This document shows positions 10,541 through 21,255 of a DNA stretch of 64,000 nt, piece after piece. The translations under genes and the position numbers were made by a program. The stretch comes from Schistosoma mansoni. Its lineage: Eukaryota > Platyhelminthes > Trematoda > Strigeidida > Schistosomatidae. The notes beneath the pieces were generated by a model. The model saw only the letters and a list, made by a program, of their open reading frames with translations. It was not told the origin of the DNA and did not search any database. The number at the start of each line of letters is the position of its first letter. Position 1 is the first letter of the stretch. The stretch lies in contig NC_031496.1 of the NCBI RefSeq assembly GCF_000237925.1, positions 29,257,510 through 29,321,509 on the forward strand, read 5' to 3'.

Positions 10541-11067
10541 ATTTATTATTAACAAACATTAATTTTAAGAAATATCACCAGAATAGTCTCTAAATTGATT
10601 GTCGAATTCATTTAACAAACATATTAGGGAAATTTCCTCAAGCTGTCCATAGTCATTGTTACTGGTAATTGTAAATTCTCTTATTATGTTCAAAGAATGT
10701 AGTACGGACATCAGATCTCTGTAGTTGGTTCAGGTTCAACATTATTCTATGTTATTATAGTTCCATTATCTGATTTTCATTGTGATTTATTTCTGAATTT
10801 GACTACTACACTTGAGCTTGGATCATTTCCATCCCTTTATGGTTTGTTATTTTTACATGAATATGGAGTCTGATTATCCTAATTAGATTCCATGAATTGT
10901 CTTCTTATTTAGAAGATAGTTTACACTAAAGTGTTGTGACTTTTTGCCGGCTAATTTATCACGTGACTTACGACTTATACAATCTTAGCACTGTGTCAAA
11001 CCAATGACTTATTGATCGGTATGAGCAGCCTAGTGTCCTTATTGGTCACAAAATAAAAATAGCAAAT
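10541..11067. other. AT-rich spacer
   Basis: No gene recognised. A short motif, TTGATCGGTATGAGCAGCCT (from about 11013), recurs in similar form near 58291. Confidence 0.4.
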
Positions 11068-11208
11068 GTACAGAATCAAGCCAAACAGCGGCTGTGATTG
11101 TGAGAGACTGTAATTAATAGACTGGGCACAACTCAAGAACAGTAAATCGTATAATAATACTCTATGGGTTAAAATAAAGCTTTTAATAAGAGAAATATAA
11201 ATATACAT
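11068..11208 (-). repeat. 141-bp dispersed repeat (inverted copy of 2492-2632)
   Basis: Reverse complement of the segment that precedes the RTE fragment at 2636, with a few mismatches. Confidence 0.75.
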
Positions 11209-11850
11209 GATCTAGTTGCTGAATAGTTATATTAGTTCATTAATAGCTCTCAGAAGTTATCCATAATTTAATCTCTGCTAAGATATAACACAGTGAGTGA
11301 TTTTAGCAAGATAAATGCTGATGATCAAAAAGCACTGAGACATTTGTTGGAACTACTCCAAACTGAACATATACAACTACATCTGGGGTCAAATCTAAGT
11401 TGTTTGGTCTTTGCTGAGAGAATAAAACCTTCAGACTGTTGAATTGGCATCCAATAATTAACGTTTCTAACTTTATTCATTTCGTGAAATTGTACTACCA
11501 GAGTTAACAGACTCTTCACGAGACCTATATGTCCTGAAGTGGATCTCTGATGGGATCGTGAATACACACTTCTTAGTAGTTGTAAAATAGACCGATGGTT
11601 GTTTGACTTAATTCAGGTCCTTGATCTCAACTATCTTCAAAATTGAACAATCACTACAAATTTTGCTTCGTATATTTTCAATAGAATTTTTCTAGCATCA
11701 TAGAAGTTACAACTAGTAAATGATTAATTTGGAGATTAACAAGATATATATTAACTAATAATGAAACTGATTTATACCTAGAACTCTTGAATAATCATGA
11801 AATGTTTCATCAAAACATCTAAGATTCAATTATCATCAATCATCATCATC
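11209..11850. other. AT-rich spacer
   Basis: No recognised coding or RNA feature. Confidence 0.4.
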
Positions 11851-11851
11851 C

Positions 11852-12010
11852 TGCGAGTGAGGGATCGTGGATACGCACTGCTGAGGAGTCTCATAATAGG
11901 ACGAAATGGCCGTCCAGTGCTTCCAGGTTTTCCATGGTGGTCTAGCTTCAACTGACTCATGATCTCAACTCTATAAAATTACTAAAATCTCCACAAAACC
12001 CCTTCTGATA
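11852..12010 (+). mobile_element. Hammerhead SINE, 3' half (copy C)
   Basis: The copy starts inside the element after box B and continues through the hammerhead, the GGTCTAGCTTCAACTGACTC terminus and the tail CTAAAATCTCCACAAAACCC with CTTCTGATAAT. It is 5'-truncated. The tail shows that the full 3' end extends about 45 bases past the ATGATCTCAACT motif. Confidence 0.8.
11875..11920 (+). ncRNA. hammerhead ribozyme motif, core intact (copy C)
   Basis: Stem I is GCACTG/CAGTGC (perfect). The core is CTGAGGA. Stem II is GTCT/GGAC, followed by GAAA. Stem III is ATGG/CCGT with one G-U pair, then C17 at 11914. Every invariant core residue is kept. Confidence 0.8.
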
Positions 12011-12785
12011 ATTATCATTTATGTGAAATTATACTTTTAATCATTTTTGTTTTCCATAATCGGATATGACCAATAATAGATTATTGACCAAGTTTCAAAG
12101 TAACAGAGTCATTATTGATTTTTACTTAGTAGTATAATTTGTTTGCAATAGTTTCTACACATTTATTGATATTAATTAAATAACTGAAGTTGAAGGTTGA
12201 CAACTATTATTGGTTTTTTTCAAAGTTGATGTCATTGATAAAGATACAGATGTAGGGAACCAGAACACAAGTGGGGGCAACCAAAATGTACCTGAACACA
12301 AAATTACAGAATATCTTAGTAAAATCTGGGAACCATAAAGTAAATTATTTATTTGCAAAAATGTCAGTCAATTGTCTCAAACTTCATTGTTCATTCATTC
12401 TCACACCAATCATTCTCTGTTCTCATTCTCTTTTCTTTGATCTCCTTAACCTTCTGCTTCCAGAGATTTCACTTTCGACTGATGACACACACTACTTATA
12501 TCTGTTGACATCAGTAGCATACACCACACATTCACTTTTCGCCTTCCAATAAAATCTGAGAATCGTTTTATTCTATAATATTACTGTACCTTCGTCTCAT
12601 TTCTTTAAGTCTGTACCTTTCTCTTACTATTACTATTGTTATTATTCTCATTAATTTAGATTTTATTTTGCCTATTCATCTCCTTTCTCTATTGTTAAAA
12701 TTTATTTAAATTATTGGGATTTGAATTAGTGCGCAATTAGATCAAGTTTCATGGTGTTTCTGTCGATTAAAAATTCTAAATAATA
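12011..12785. other. AT-rich spacer
   Basis: No gene recognised; short ORFs only. Confidence 0.4.
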
Positions 12786-12787
12786 GA

Positions 12788-13149
12788 TCAGAGGGGGTTT
12801 TGTGAAGAATTTAGTATTTTCATAGTTGAAATCACGAGTCAATTGAAGCTAGACCACCATGGAAAACCTGGAAGCACTGGACGGCCATTTCGTCCTATTA
12901 TGAAACTCCTCAGCAGAGCGCATCCAGGATCCCGCACTCCGCGAGATTCGACCCCAGAACCTACCAGTCTCGAGCCAGAGCCCTTAACCGATAGACCACT
13001 GAGCCGGCATCCAACGGTGTTAATGTCTAACTTCAACCAATCCACGATTTTGAGCAACCGTTCACCAGTTGTCTTCAGTGAGTTGATATTTCTACAACAG
13101 ACTTGGTAGAACTCCACTGGTCACTGCTTCCCACTAGAACTCAAGGAAT
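12788..13149 (-). mobile_element. Hammerhead SINE, near full length (copy D)
   Basis: The minus-strand unit has the tail at the left (GGGGGTTTTGTG, 12793-12804), the hammerhead at 12874-12919, tRNA-like boxes B and A at about 12940-13000, and the head to 13145. It is joined head-side to a second, forward partial copy at 13150-13267. The two 3' ends form perfectly aligned inverted arms at 12808-12925 and 13150-13267 (118 bp each). Confidence 0.85.
12874..12919 (-). ncRNA. hammerhead ribozyme motif, core intact, weak stem II (copy D)
   Basis: CTGAGGA and GAAA are intact. Stem I is GCTCTG/CAGTGC with one mismatch. Stem II is GTTT/GGAC with two G-U pairs. Stem III is ATGG/CCGT. Cleavage would be weak at best. 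Confidence 0.65.
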
Positions 13150-13267
13150 GGATGCGCACTGCTGAGGAGTCCCATAATAGGACGAAACGGCCGTCCAGTG
13201 CTTCCAGGTTTTCCTTGGTGGTCTAGCTTCAATTGACTCATGATTTCAACTATGAAAATTCTAAATT
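13150..13267 (+). mobile_element. Hammerhead SINE 3' part (copy E), head-to-head with copy D
   Basis: The copy begins at GGATGCGCACTG just before the hammerhead, so the Pol III promoter is absent, and it ends in TGATTTCAACTATGAAAATT. It is the inverted partner of 12808-12925. Confidence 0.85.
13156..13201 (+). ncRNA. hammerhead ribozyme motif, canonical (copy E)
   Basis: Stem I is GCACTG/CAGTGC, six pairs. The core is CTGAGGA (13162-13168). Stem II is GTCC/GGAC, four Watson-Crick pairs. GAAA lies at 13084+100, that is 13184-13187. Stem III is ACGG/CCGT, and C17 at 13195 would be the cleavage nucleotide. This is a complete type I hammerhead with a very short stem III, the form known from schistosome SM-alpha RNA, where activity may need a dimer. 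Confidence 0.85.
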
Positions 13268-13539
13268 AATTGAAATTCATTCTAATCTGCGGTAGTAATA
13301 AATTGATGAATGTAAATAAATGAAAGTAAACACTAAAATGACTTTTTTTAAAATGATAAAATTACATTACACCACATTACATGTCACAGTTCATCCATTT
13401 TAATCTCTCTTAATAGTCTGATAGATTTAAACTGGAATTTTTATACTACCCTTTTTTTCTTAGATCTGTTTTAAGTTTTAGCTAAGATAGTCGTAATTCA
13501 TATATATTGGCTGTTTGGATCGTACCATTGATGTTCAGG

Positions 13540-13935
13540 AATGCAATTGATCAGTCTTCACAGCTAACCACTATCCATTTCTGCTCGGAATATTTATGGA
13601 TTATTGACAATATCGATGCAATCTTCACCGAATGCACACATAAGAAAAGAAATTGATCAAGTGCAATCCTACACATCCATGGGAAGATTCAAACAACCAA
13701 TAAGAATGAATTAAATTTCGCCCCACTACACAAGCTAGTGGCTATCTGGATTCAGTAGCTAAGTTTACAAAGCGGTGCCGTTTGAAGCGAAAAAGCACTT
13801 AGCTCGAGTCCCAGAGAGAACATCAACTCTGAAATAAAGGCACATTCAGCTGACGAGTCCCAAAAAGAACGAGATGCGAGTCCTGGATTCCGCTGCTAGC
13901 TACTAGCCATCTTTGCTTAAAATATTTGTGTTGCA
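13540..13935 (+). mobile_element. SM-alpha-like element(s), one with degenerate hammerhead
   Basis: The left part (13550-13700) matches both ends of the 10.2-10.5 kb element joined without its middle. A second unit (13735-13935) has the boxes CAGTAGCTAAG and AGCTCGAGTCCC and a hammerhead-like segment: CTGACGA (13850-13856), a weakened stem II (GTCC/GAAC) and GAGA instead of GAAA (A14 to G at 13873). It ends TGGATTCCGCTGCTAGC. Inactive in prediction. Confidence 0.65.
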
Positions 13936-15034
13936 AATCCTTTATTACAGTTCCATCAATAATGTTATGGTTGGATCAAATCACAGCTGAGATGGAGTTA
14001 TGAAGGATGATTCGAAAGATGAAATGCAATGATACGATGGCGGTGTGATAGCTGTTCAACCATTAGGAAGAAGTGGTATCAAAATAAAGTCCATTAACCA
14101 CAAGAATAGGTTTTTATCCAATAAAATAACAGGAAATTGAACATGATTAGACGTCATAGGGGATTAGAAGCAATCAGTTTTGTAAGTCACCAACTCTCCA
14201 ACATCTGTAAGGTCTAATTCTTGCCCATCAAATTAATCAGATAAGTCAATCTTCGTCTATTGACAAGAGATATTAGTTGCTCTGCACTAAACAGTGATCG
14301 ACTAGTGTGGTTAATAATCGGTAACTATCCTCCTATTTCTATCTTGCCAAAGACGACTTATCAAGTTAAAATTATTATTTACTAAGTGAATTACACCAAA
14401 GTAATAAAAGGAACGATTTGAGATATTTTAGCTTGCTTTAAATATTTTCTTAATTGGCAGAATAAGTACTTTCATACATCTAACCAACTGTAATAAAATT
14501 AGTTGATTTTATTCTACACTGCCTTATTGTGTATATTATGCTGAAAATCATCAACAGAATGATATGTGTTTGATGCTTATGTTTTGGACAAAGTAGATCC
14601 ACATTCTCATAAAGACTGACACTATTTCTGATGTTTCGATTTATGTTATCCAGTCATTTAAATCATCCATAACATCACAGTAGTGACAACTTATGTAATT
14701 CCGAAATCAACCTCTCTCGTTTAAACGTATTTAATTTTCAGTAAGTGCTACGAGATAAGAACATGAATAAAGAGAAGAACGATTATTGTACAGTTTACAG
14801 GCTATTCCAATACGTGGTTTATATCCGTTATATCAGTGTTATTAGACGATTCTCTACTCAATCATCTGTATGATACAAATGATTTAGAAGAAAGAATTCA
14901 ACAATAATTAGATCGAATTACAAATCACTAAATGATAAAATCCAATTTTCAGTTCCTATTAGAAACTAATATGTATAAAAGGGTAGTTTAATATTCAAGG
15001 AACTCAACTTTTAACCACTGGCTTAACGGTTCAA
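13936..15034. other. AT-rich spacer
   Basis: No gene or known repeat recognised. Confidence 0.4.
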
Positions 15035-16380
15035 ACCAGGCCGCACTTCGATTAAGATGGCCGTGGCGCATCACAAATCTTTACATTAAAAGTGTGCGAT
15101 TCGATGTCATATAAACGAGCGTATACCAAGTAAACAACTTACATTACCAGTTATCCAGGTAGAATATCTGAGTTAACTACTCAGAAAGCTTGTTTCTGAA
15201 ACCTTTGAACAAGTGATAAATCCCTAGGGAAACGAATAATTTGTACCTAGATTAATTTGTTATTTCCATGTTTCTTGTAGTCTAAGATCATTATGAAAAG
15301 GCTTTTGACGTAGATCATAGGCAAACATCAACAAGTTGTATATGTAACCTAGAGTATACATATAGTATTTCGAAATATTTAACAACAGTACACAATATTA
15401 AAAAGAATTCGTAAAGGGATTTGCACTACAGTTGGAGTTTTCGTCTGTGATTCAATTCTGAAACTAGTTCGTTTGGTCATTTGACCAGTAAGTTGAACTG
15501 TTCAGTATCAAATAAAGTGATCACGATCGAAGCCTTATTAACAGAAATCATTCAAGATTAAGGTTTAGACAATGAGACATTAACTACTACCAAATGACTC
15601 TTAATCATATTAGTTTTGTTATCTATTTGTAAGTGTTTTATTCTCCAAAGAATGGCAAATGAAAGACTTCCAGTTACTTTGTTTAAAATTTACTGAGTAC
15701 AGAAGAGATAGACAATTTTCCTTCTTTAATCAAAGAAATCAAAGCACCATCAGTCGACAAATCATTTATAACAGGAAGGTTAAATTGAGTAAAAAAATTA
15801 ATATCAGCAGAAATTGATAGTTTATATATTATATTATATTATTAAATGGAAAAGCAAGATTTTCTGATACAACACAACATGCATCAATTCGAATCACACT
15901 TGACGGAGAAGTTTCGGAGGATGTGAAAACCTTTACATATCTGGGCACCATCATGGATGAACACAGTGGATTTGATGCCAATGTGCAGGCACGGATTGGC
16001 AAAGCAAGAGCAACATATTTACAACTGAAAACCATCTGGAACTCAAAACAATTTTCAACCAACACCAAGATCACAATTTTCAATACAAATGTCAAGACAG
16101 TTCTACTTTATGAGGTGGAAACCTGGAGAACTATGAAAGCTATCATCTAGAAGATACAGGTGTTTATTAACAGTTGTCTACGCAAAATACTTCGGATCCG
16201 TTGGCCAGACACTCTCAGCAACAACCTACTGTGGTAGAGAACAAACCAGATTTGAGCGGAGGAAGAAGTGCTGGAAGTGGATTGGATACACATTGAGGAA
16301 ATCACCCAACTGCGTCACATGACAAGCCCTCACATGGAATCCTGAAGGCCAAAGGAAAAGAGGAAGACCAAGGAACACAT
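15035..16380 (+). repeat. Right arm of the 1.35-kb inverted duplication
   Basis: Reverse complement of 4877-6222, including the unidentified insert (about 15070-15836) and the RTE C-terminal fragment. At its left edge it breaks off inside the RTE sequence, and unrelated AT-rich DNA follows. Confidence 0.9.
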
Positions 16381-16520
16381 TCTGCCGAGAAATGGAGACA
16401 GACATGAGAAAAATGAACAAAAGTTGGATTGAACTAGAAAGGAAGACCCAGGACAGAGTGGGTTGGAGAATGCTGGTCGGCGGCCTTTGCTCCATCGGGA
16501 GTAACAGGCGTAAGTAATAT
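15837..16520 (+). mobile_element. RTE (SR2-like) RT C-terminus through 3' end
   Basis: The reading starts NGKARFSDTTQHASIRITLD and goes on to YLGTIMDEHSGFD, VLLYEVETWRTM, a stop, and then the basic C-terminal blocks (CWKWIGYTLRKSPN in shifted frame and [14 protein letters not shown]). The ORF ends near SIGSNRRK at about 16512, followed by the RTE-type GCGTAAGTAA tail. It is broken by an in-frame stop at about 16148 and by frame changes. Confidence 0.85.
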
Positions 16521-17282
16521 TATTATTGTTAAATATTCAAGCGAAGATAAAGATTCTTATGATCTTCTATTTGCTTGACCTCTGGTTACGGCTTTGGTAG
16601 GAAATTGAGCTTTCCCATAAATGCAGAATTTGAGGGTTAGGTTAGTAGGTTAATTGTAATCTATGGTTGGACATATTTAGTAACACGGTCCAAAGTTAGT
16701 CGTAATAGCTCGTATACCTTCACCACTTACTTTCTTCTAGAATCGTGAGTTTAGTTTAACTGAGTAAATCCCATTCGTTGATTACATTCGTTCCATTTGA
16801 ATCATGAATCTTATGTTTCCACTCCGATTGGTGTTCGTTTTTGTAATGTTTCGTATCTTGTTATTTACCCTTCTCGTCGTGATATCAAATATTGGTAATT
16901 TGAATCGATACATATTAATGATAAGTCCTAGGTCGTGGACGATTGATTGACATGAATACCAAAATGGAAGGCTTGTCGCATTAATTTCGCTCAAAGTCTG
17001 AGATATTAAATTAATATTCTGACCTAACTGGAAATTAGATGTGGCTCAATTAAGTCATTGTGGACTGCGGCCGCTTCAGTTAATACAGATAAAAAAATTA
17101 CTCTCCCAATATTCGTTGGGATTCCTTAGGATATTTCTTAAAATCTGACTCATGAGAAATAAAATTAGAAGGAATCTAGCAATTCTCCACAATGTTAGAC
17201 AACCGAATTCTGTATTTTGAGTCAACGAACTATACAGACAATTCTAAGTTGGTTCAATTTACTAATTAAAAAGTAAGTCATT
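16521..17282. other. AT-rich spacer
   Basis: No gene recognised. Confidence 0.4.
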
Positions 17283-19830
17283 CGACTACTTCACGCTCTA
17301 TCCTTAGTTCAGGCGTTGACACAGGTCAGTTCTGAAGCAAAAATTTGCATCTAGAGGAGGGAGAAACTCACCTCAAACATCCCGTCATTCCCGCTCAGTG
17401 CTATCAAAAGATTCAACACTTTATCAGCATCTTCACCAAACAAGACTATGTCATCTGCATATTCTAAGTCGATAAGTGGACCTCCTGATAGGAGATCAAT
17501 TACCCAAAATCCAGACGATAAGGACGTTATTTCCAGCAGTAGGTCTACGATGAAATTGAACAAAAGTGGAGATACTGGACAACCTTGTTGTACACCAATT
17601 AAGGCTGTAAAGCCAGATGACAGTTCGCCATAAGCTCTGACTCGACTGGTAGTACTCAAGTAAAGAGCCCTCCCGAGATACTCTTTCTAATGACAGACAC
17701 TGCCACAGAACCTCTCAGTCTACAGAGTCAAATGCTATTTTTAAGTCAAGAAAAACCATCATTGTTGGACGCCAATAAGCATGCTTGTATTCTAAGATCT
17801 GATGAATGGTGAATATGTGGTCGATGCAGTCACGACCAGGTCTGAAGCCAGTCTGGTTTTCTCATATTTGCAGTTCATGAGTCTTCCTTAGGCGCCCGAT
17901 AATTATTGAGGCTAGTATTTTAGACGCTATATTAGTCAAACTAATCCCTCCATGCGAATATTCCTCAAGATTAGGACGAATAGCTTGACAAAAATTGGGC
18001 GCCGAGTATAGAGAAGTCATTATATGTCAAATTTATATTTGAAATAATCTCAGCGATTGAAATTCAAACAATTCCAACGTTTGATTTTGATTATTACCCT
18101 GAAGAAGTCCGGACAAGTCAGCTGAACGAAACGTTGGAATTATTTAGATTTCAACCGCTGAAATTATTTCAAATATAATGTTGCAGAAACCCCATTGGTT
18201 TTTCGTAACGGTTTAGTTCAAATCACTAATAGATGTGGCTGCTGTTTTCATAGATGTTCGTATATCTTTCCAAGCAACATCTTGGTCAATCTCGTTTTCA
18301 GAATTACACAAGTGTGACCCCAGTTGTTCCTGGAATTTACCTTTGGTTTTCTCACCGCTAAGTTAAACTCTTATGGGTCTTCTTAATATGGCTTTTCTGA
18401 GTCCAGTGAGGTGCAAGCGAATTCGTGCTCGTATTGGAGCATGATCAGAGTCTAAACAAATATTCCAGAACGAGCGGCAGCCACCTATTGTGCATCTCCA
18501 ATGATGACTGACGGCAATATGGTCCACTTGAGTGCATCGTTGGTTTGGTTCAGGGGGTCCCCATGTTAGACGATCTTCCTCTTCATGTTTAAAACTAGTG
18601 CTTGTTAGAAATAAACGATTGTCTGAGCACAGTTGTAGCAGACGGTCACCATTACCTGATCGCTGAGCCAAAATACCAAAATGACCACCTAAAAGTCTCT
18701 CCGTTTGGTTTAAGTTACCCACTTGAGCATTAAAGTCACGTGCTACGAGTACCATGTCTGAGTGATTAGCTTTTTGAGGAAGCCTAGAAAGCTTACTGTA
18801 AAATCCATCATTCACTTCATCCGGGTTGCAGTCAGTGGGATCGTAGGCACGGATGACGAAAAGGCAACGACGTGTATCCTTATCCTTCCGAATTCTTATG
18901 GAGCCGTTTAGCCGAACAGTACACAGACGACTGTTAAGAGGAATCCATCCTAAAAGTGCTTGTTCTACCCTCATACTTAGTGCTATGCCTACACTCGTCA
19001 GTCCACGAGAACTAGCCATCGGGTCGCCAGATACACAGAGGGTGTATCTCGTCGGTTCCTCTTCTAGGTTAAGTGACGTCAAGTGAATGACCATACTAGA
19101 ATCCTGTGTGTTTCGAACACACAGCATACACCAACGGTACGGGATTCTAGGGTCTTAGCCAAGGAGGCCTGTTGGCCGGTTTGACATAGGGTACGTACGT
19201 TGAAGGCTCCAAGGTGTAGTTTGGAGTGACGTTTCAGTAGAACTGGGACAGTGTTTCGAGCACTAGAATTGGTGACCATGGTGACACTTGAGGAGGAAGT
19301 CGAAGAAAGAGGTTTGGAGTTGATAGCCAAGGTAGGAGGAGTAATAGCAATTAAAGAGGGAAATCGATTATGAATACAATGGTTTAAAGTGCTGTTAGAG
19401 GTATGAGAGAAGTTATAACTTCCCGGTTATTCGCACTGTGGAGAGGTTCTTTTAGAGTTGCCTGAAGAGGAAATTGGGTTAGAGTTGATCTTAGTGACCT
19501 GAGAGCGTGACCACAATGCCCAAGGGATAACCGCTTGAGGCTGGTCACAAGACGATATAAACTAAACTTTGACATCGTAGGTCAATAGAAACAAACATTA
19601 GTCGCTGCACTACACCTCATTTCCACCATCATCGTTCTTGTCGAGATAAGCCTTGACTGCTCGATCCACTTCCTACTGAGTTTGGAAAACACTATGGTAA
19701 TATAACGAAAATTTGCAGGTCAATATGGATGAGTTTACTGCTGCTTTGTTCCCTGAACTAAATGGTTTAATGGGAGCTCCACAATCGAACCATCGAGCCG
19801 AGAGAACAACACATCATAGTAATGTCAGGA
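17283..19830 (-). mobile_element. Decayed LINE with endonuclease and reverse transcriptase (left copy)
   Basis: Read on the minus strand. A 5' leader (19384-19830) precedes an endonuclease start with AFNVRTLCQTGQQASLAK (19079-19330). The endonuclease body (18363-19127) has DFNAQVG (the usual glycine before D is arginine here), TQVDHIAV and the terminal SDHAPIRARI. The RT follows with AFDSVD, an in-frame stop, then GVQQGCPVSPLLFNF and LEYADDIVLF (17351-17659). It is broken by a frameshift near 19100, by a stop after AFDSVD and by a frame shift before the RT core. A palindromic insert lies at 18034-18177. The RTE-like organisation (short ORF, N-terminal EN, no RNase H seen) fits an RTE-related clade. 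It is duplicated in inverted orientation at 50203-52185. Confidence 0.85.
18034..18177. repeat. Palindromic (fold-back) insert in the LINE
   Basis: Arms of 49 bp (18034-18082 and 18129-18177) are complementary with few mismatches; each outer end is TATATTTGAAATAAT-like and each inner end is CCAACGTTT-like. The 46-bp centre includes CTGAAGAAGTCCGGACAAGT. The insert interrupts the RT reading frame. The same structure sits at the equivalent place in the other LINE copy (51291-51434). It resembles a non-autonomous fold-back or MITE element. Confidence 0.75.
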
Positions 19831-21255
19831 AGAGCTCAGGTTCTGAGTTCGTACGTGGGACGCAGATGTGAGTGTACCACGGACAACCGATTGCGAACTA
19901 ATCGGTGTACCAGAATTAGTCATACTACATTGAAAACTCAAAATTAACAAGATAAATTTTGACACGACTTAGAACACAAATAGTATATTTCAAAGATTAA
20001 CATCGTTCGTTAATTGGGCTAACTTCAACTAGGACTGAATTCCTTACCAGTCTCAGTCAAAGCTAACTAATGAAACTTTTATCAGCCAAATGTAGAGAAA
20101 CATTTAGCCATTAGTTTTTAAACATTAATTCCATTAAGCAGACTCTCGTGTCTAAACTTTCCGCTCTACATTGGCACCATTAACTTAAGGGTTATAGTAA
20201 GAGAGAAATTTTAAGGAAACCTAAGACTTTTTGAGTAACGTGTCCCACAACCATAGAAAACATAGGCATGGGGATATCCAACTATACATATTTGGACACC
20301 CAACTCTTGACCATTTAAGGAACATGTGAGTTTGGGACTGAAATAGAATTTAGAACACGTGTGTGAAAGCCAACACTGATTGGATTGCAAGTGTAGTGAT
20401 TTTAGGACTAGTCTCAGCCAACATCCACTGTTCATTGTGGTAGTCGCATTTCTGTCTCTCTGAACAGGCAAACATACATATATGCTGGGATTTTTGTTGC
20501 CTAAAATGCTACTGCAGCCCGAAAAGCACTACAAAAGTTGTAAAAATAAGAACATGTAGCAGATTTTAGGACTTTACTTAAGTAGAACCTGAGGACCCGA
20601 TCGGATTTGTTAGGATGAGAGTTGCATATCAACAACAAGATGTAAATTAGGGGAAAAGGTTAATAAAGTTCAATTAATTTGAGAGTGAATACTAAATCGT
20701 TTATGACTGCTGACAGACAACATTGGTGATGTACTTATGAGGATAACTGAATGAATCATACGCCTAGTCAATTATTTTGGTTTTTAGAAAACAAATGTAA
20801 GTAGGTACAGCTAAACATTAATCAAGGTTACCTACTTCTAGGACAGAAATCGGGGATGAAGCACTGTTGGGAAGGGAGCCTCATGAATAACTGTAGTTGT
20901 ATAAGTTACACCAGAAAATGTAGCGACGTATCGTCACCCCATGATGCACATAATGCCTAAACATCCATCTTTTTCGAACCACATTCTTCATGTTTAGTCT
21001 TATTCATTGACACTATTACTAAATGACTTTGACTTATTTGGTATTCTTGTTAATTTCAACTCAACATCCCGAAATGGCATGGCAACTTGGGCTAACGCAC
21101 ATTTATGCTGGGCTGTACGTTGATTATGACAAAATATATAACACCTATAAATATAGAAAATGTAGCTTTTAACATAAGCTGAAAAACATAACCTCCTGGT
21201 ATATATTAAATAATCTATATTATGTACAATTTACAATGAAATTAAAATAACACGT
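19831..21255. other. Intergenic, 3' flank of the SCAF-like gene
   Basis: Weak ORFs only. No clear poly(A) signal of the AATAAA type was seen in the first 70 bases 3' of the SCAF-like stop codon. Confidence 0.4.

Noticed and set aside
15829-16095. Minus-strand 88-aa ORF, identical to one at 5162-5428
   Set aside because: Antisense of the RTE RT fragment; the repeat explains the identity.
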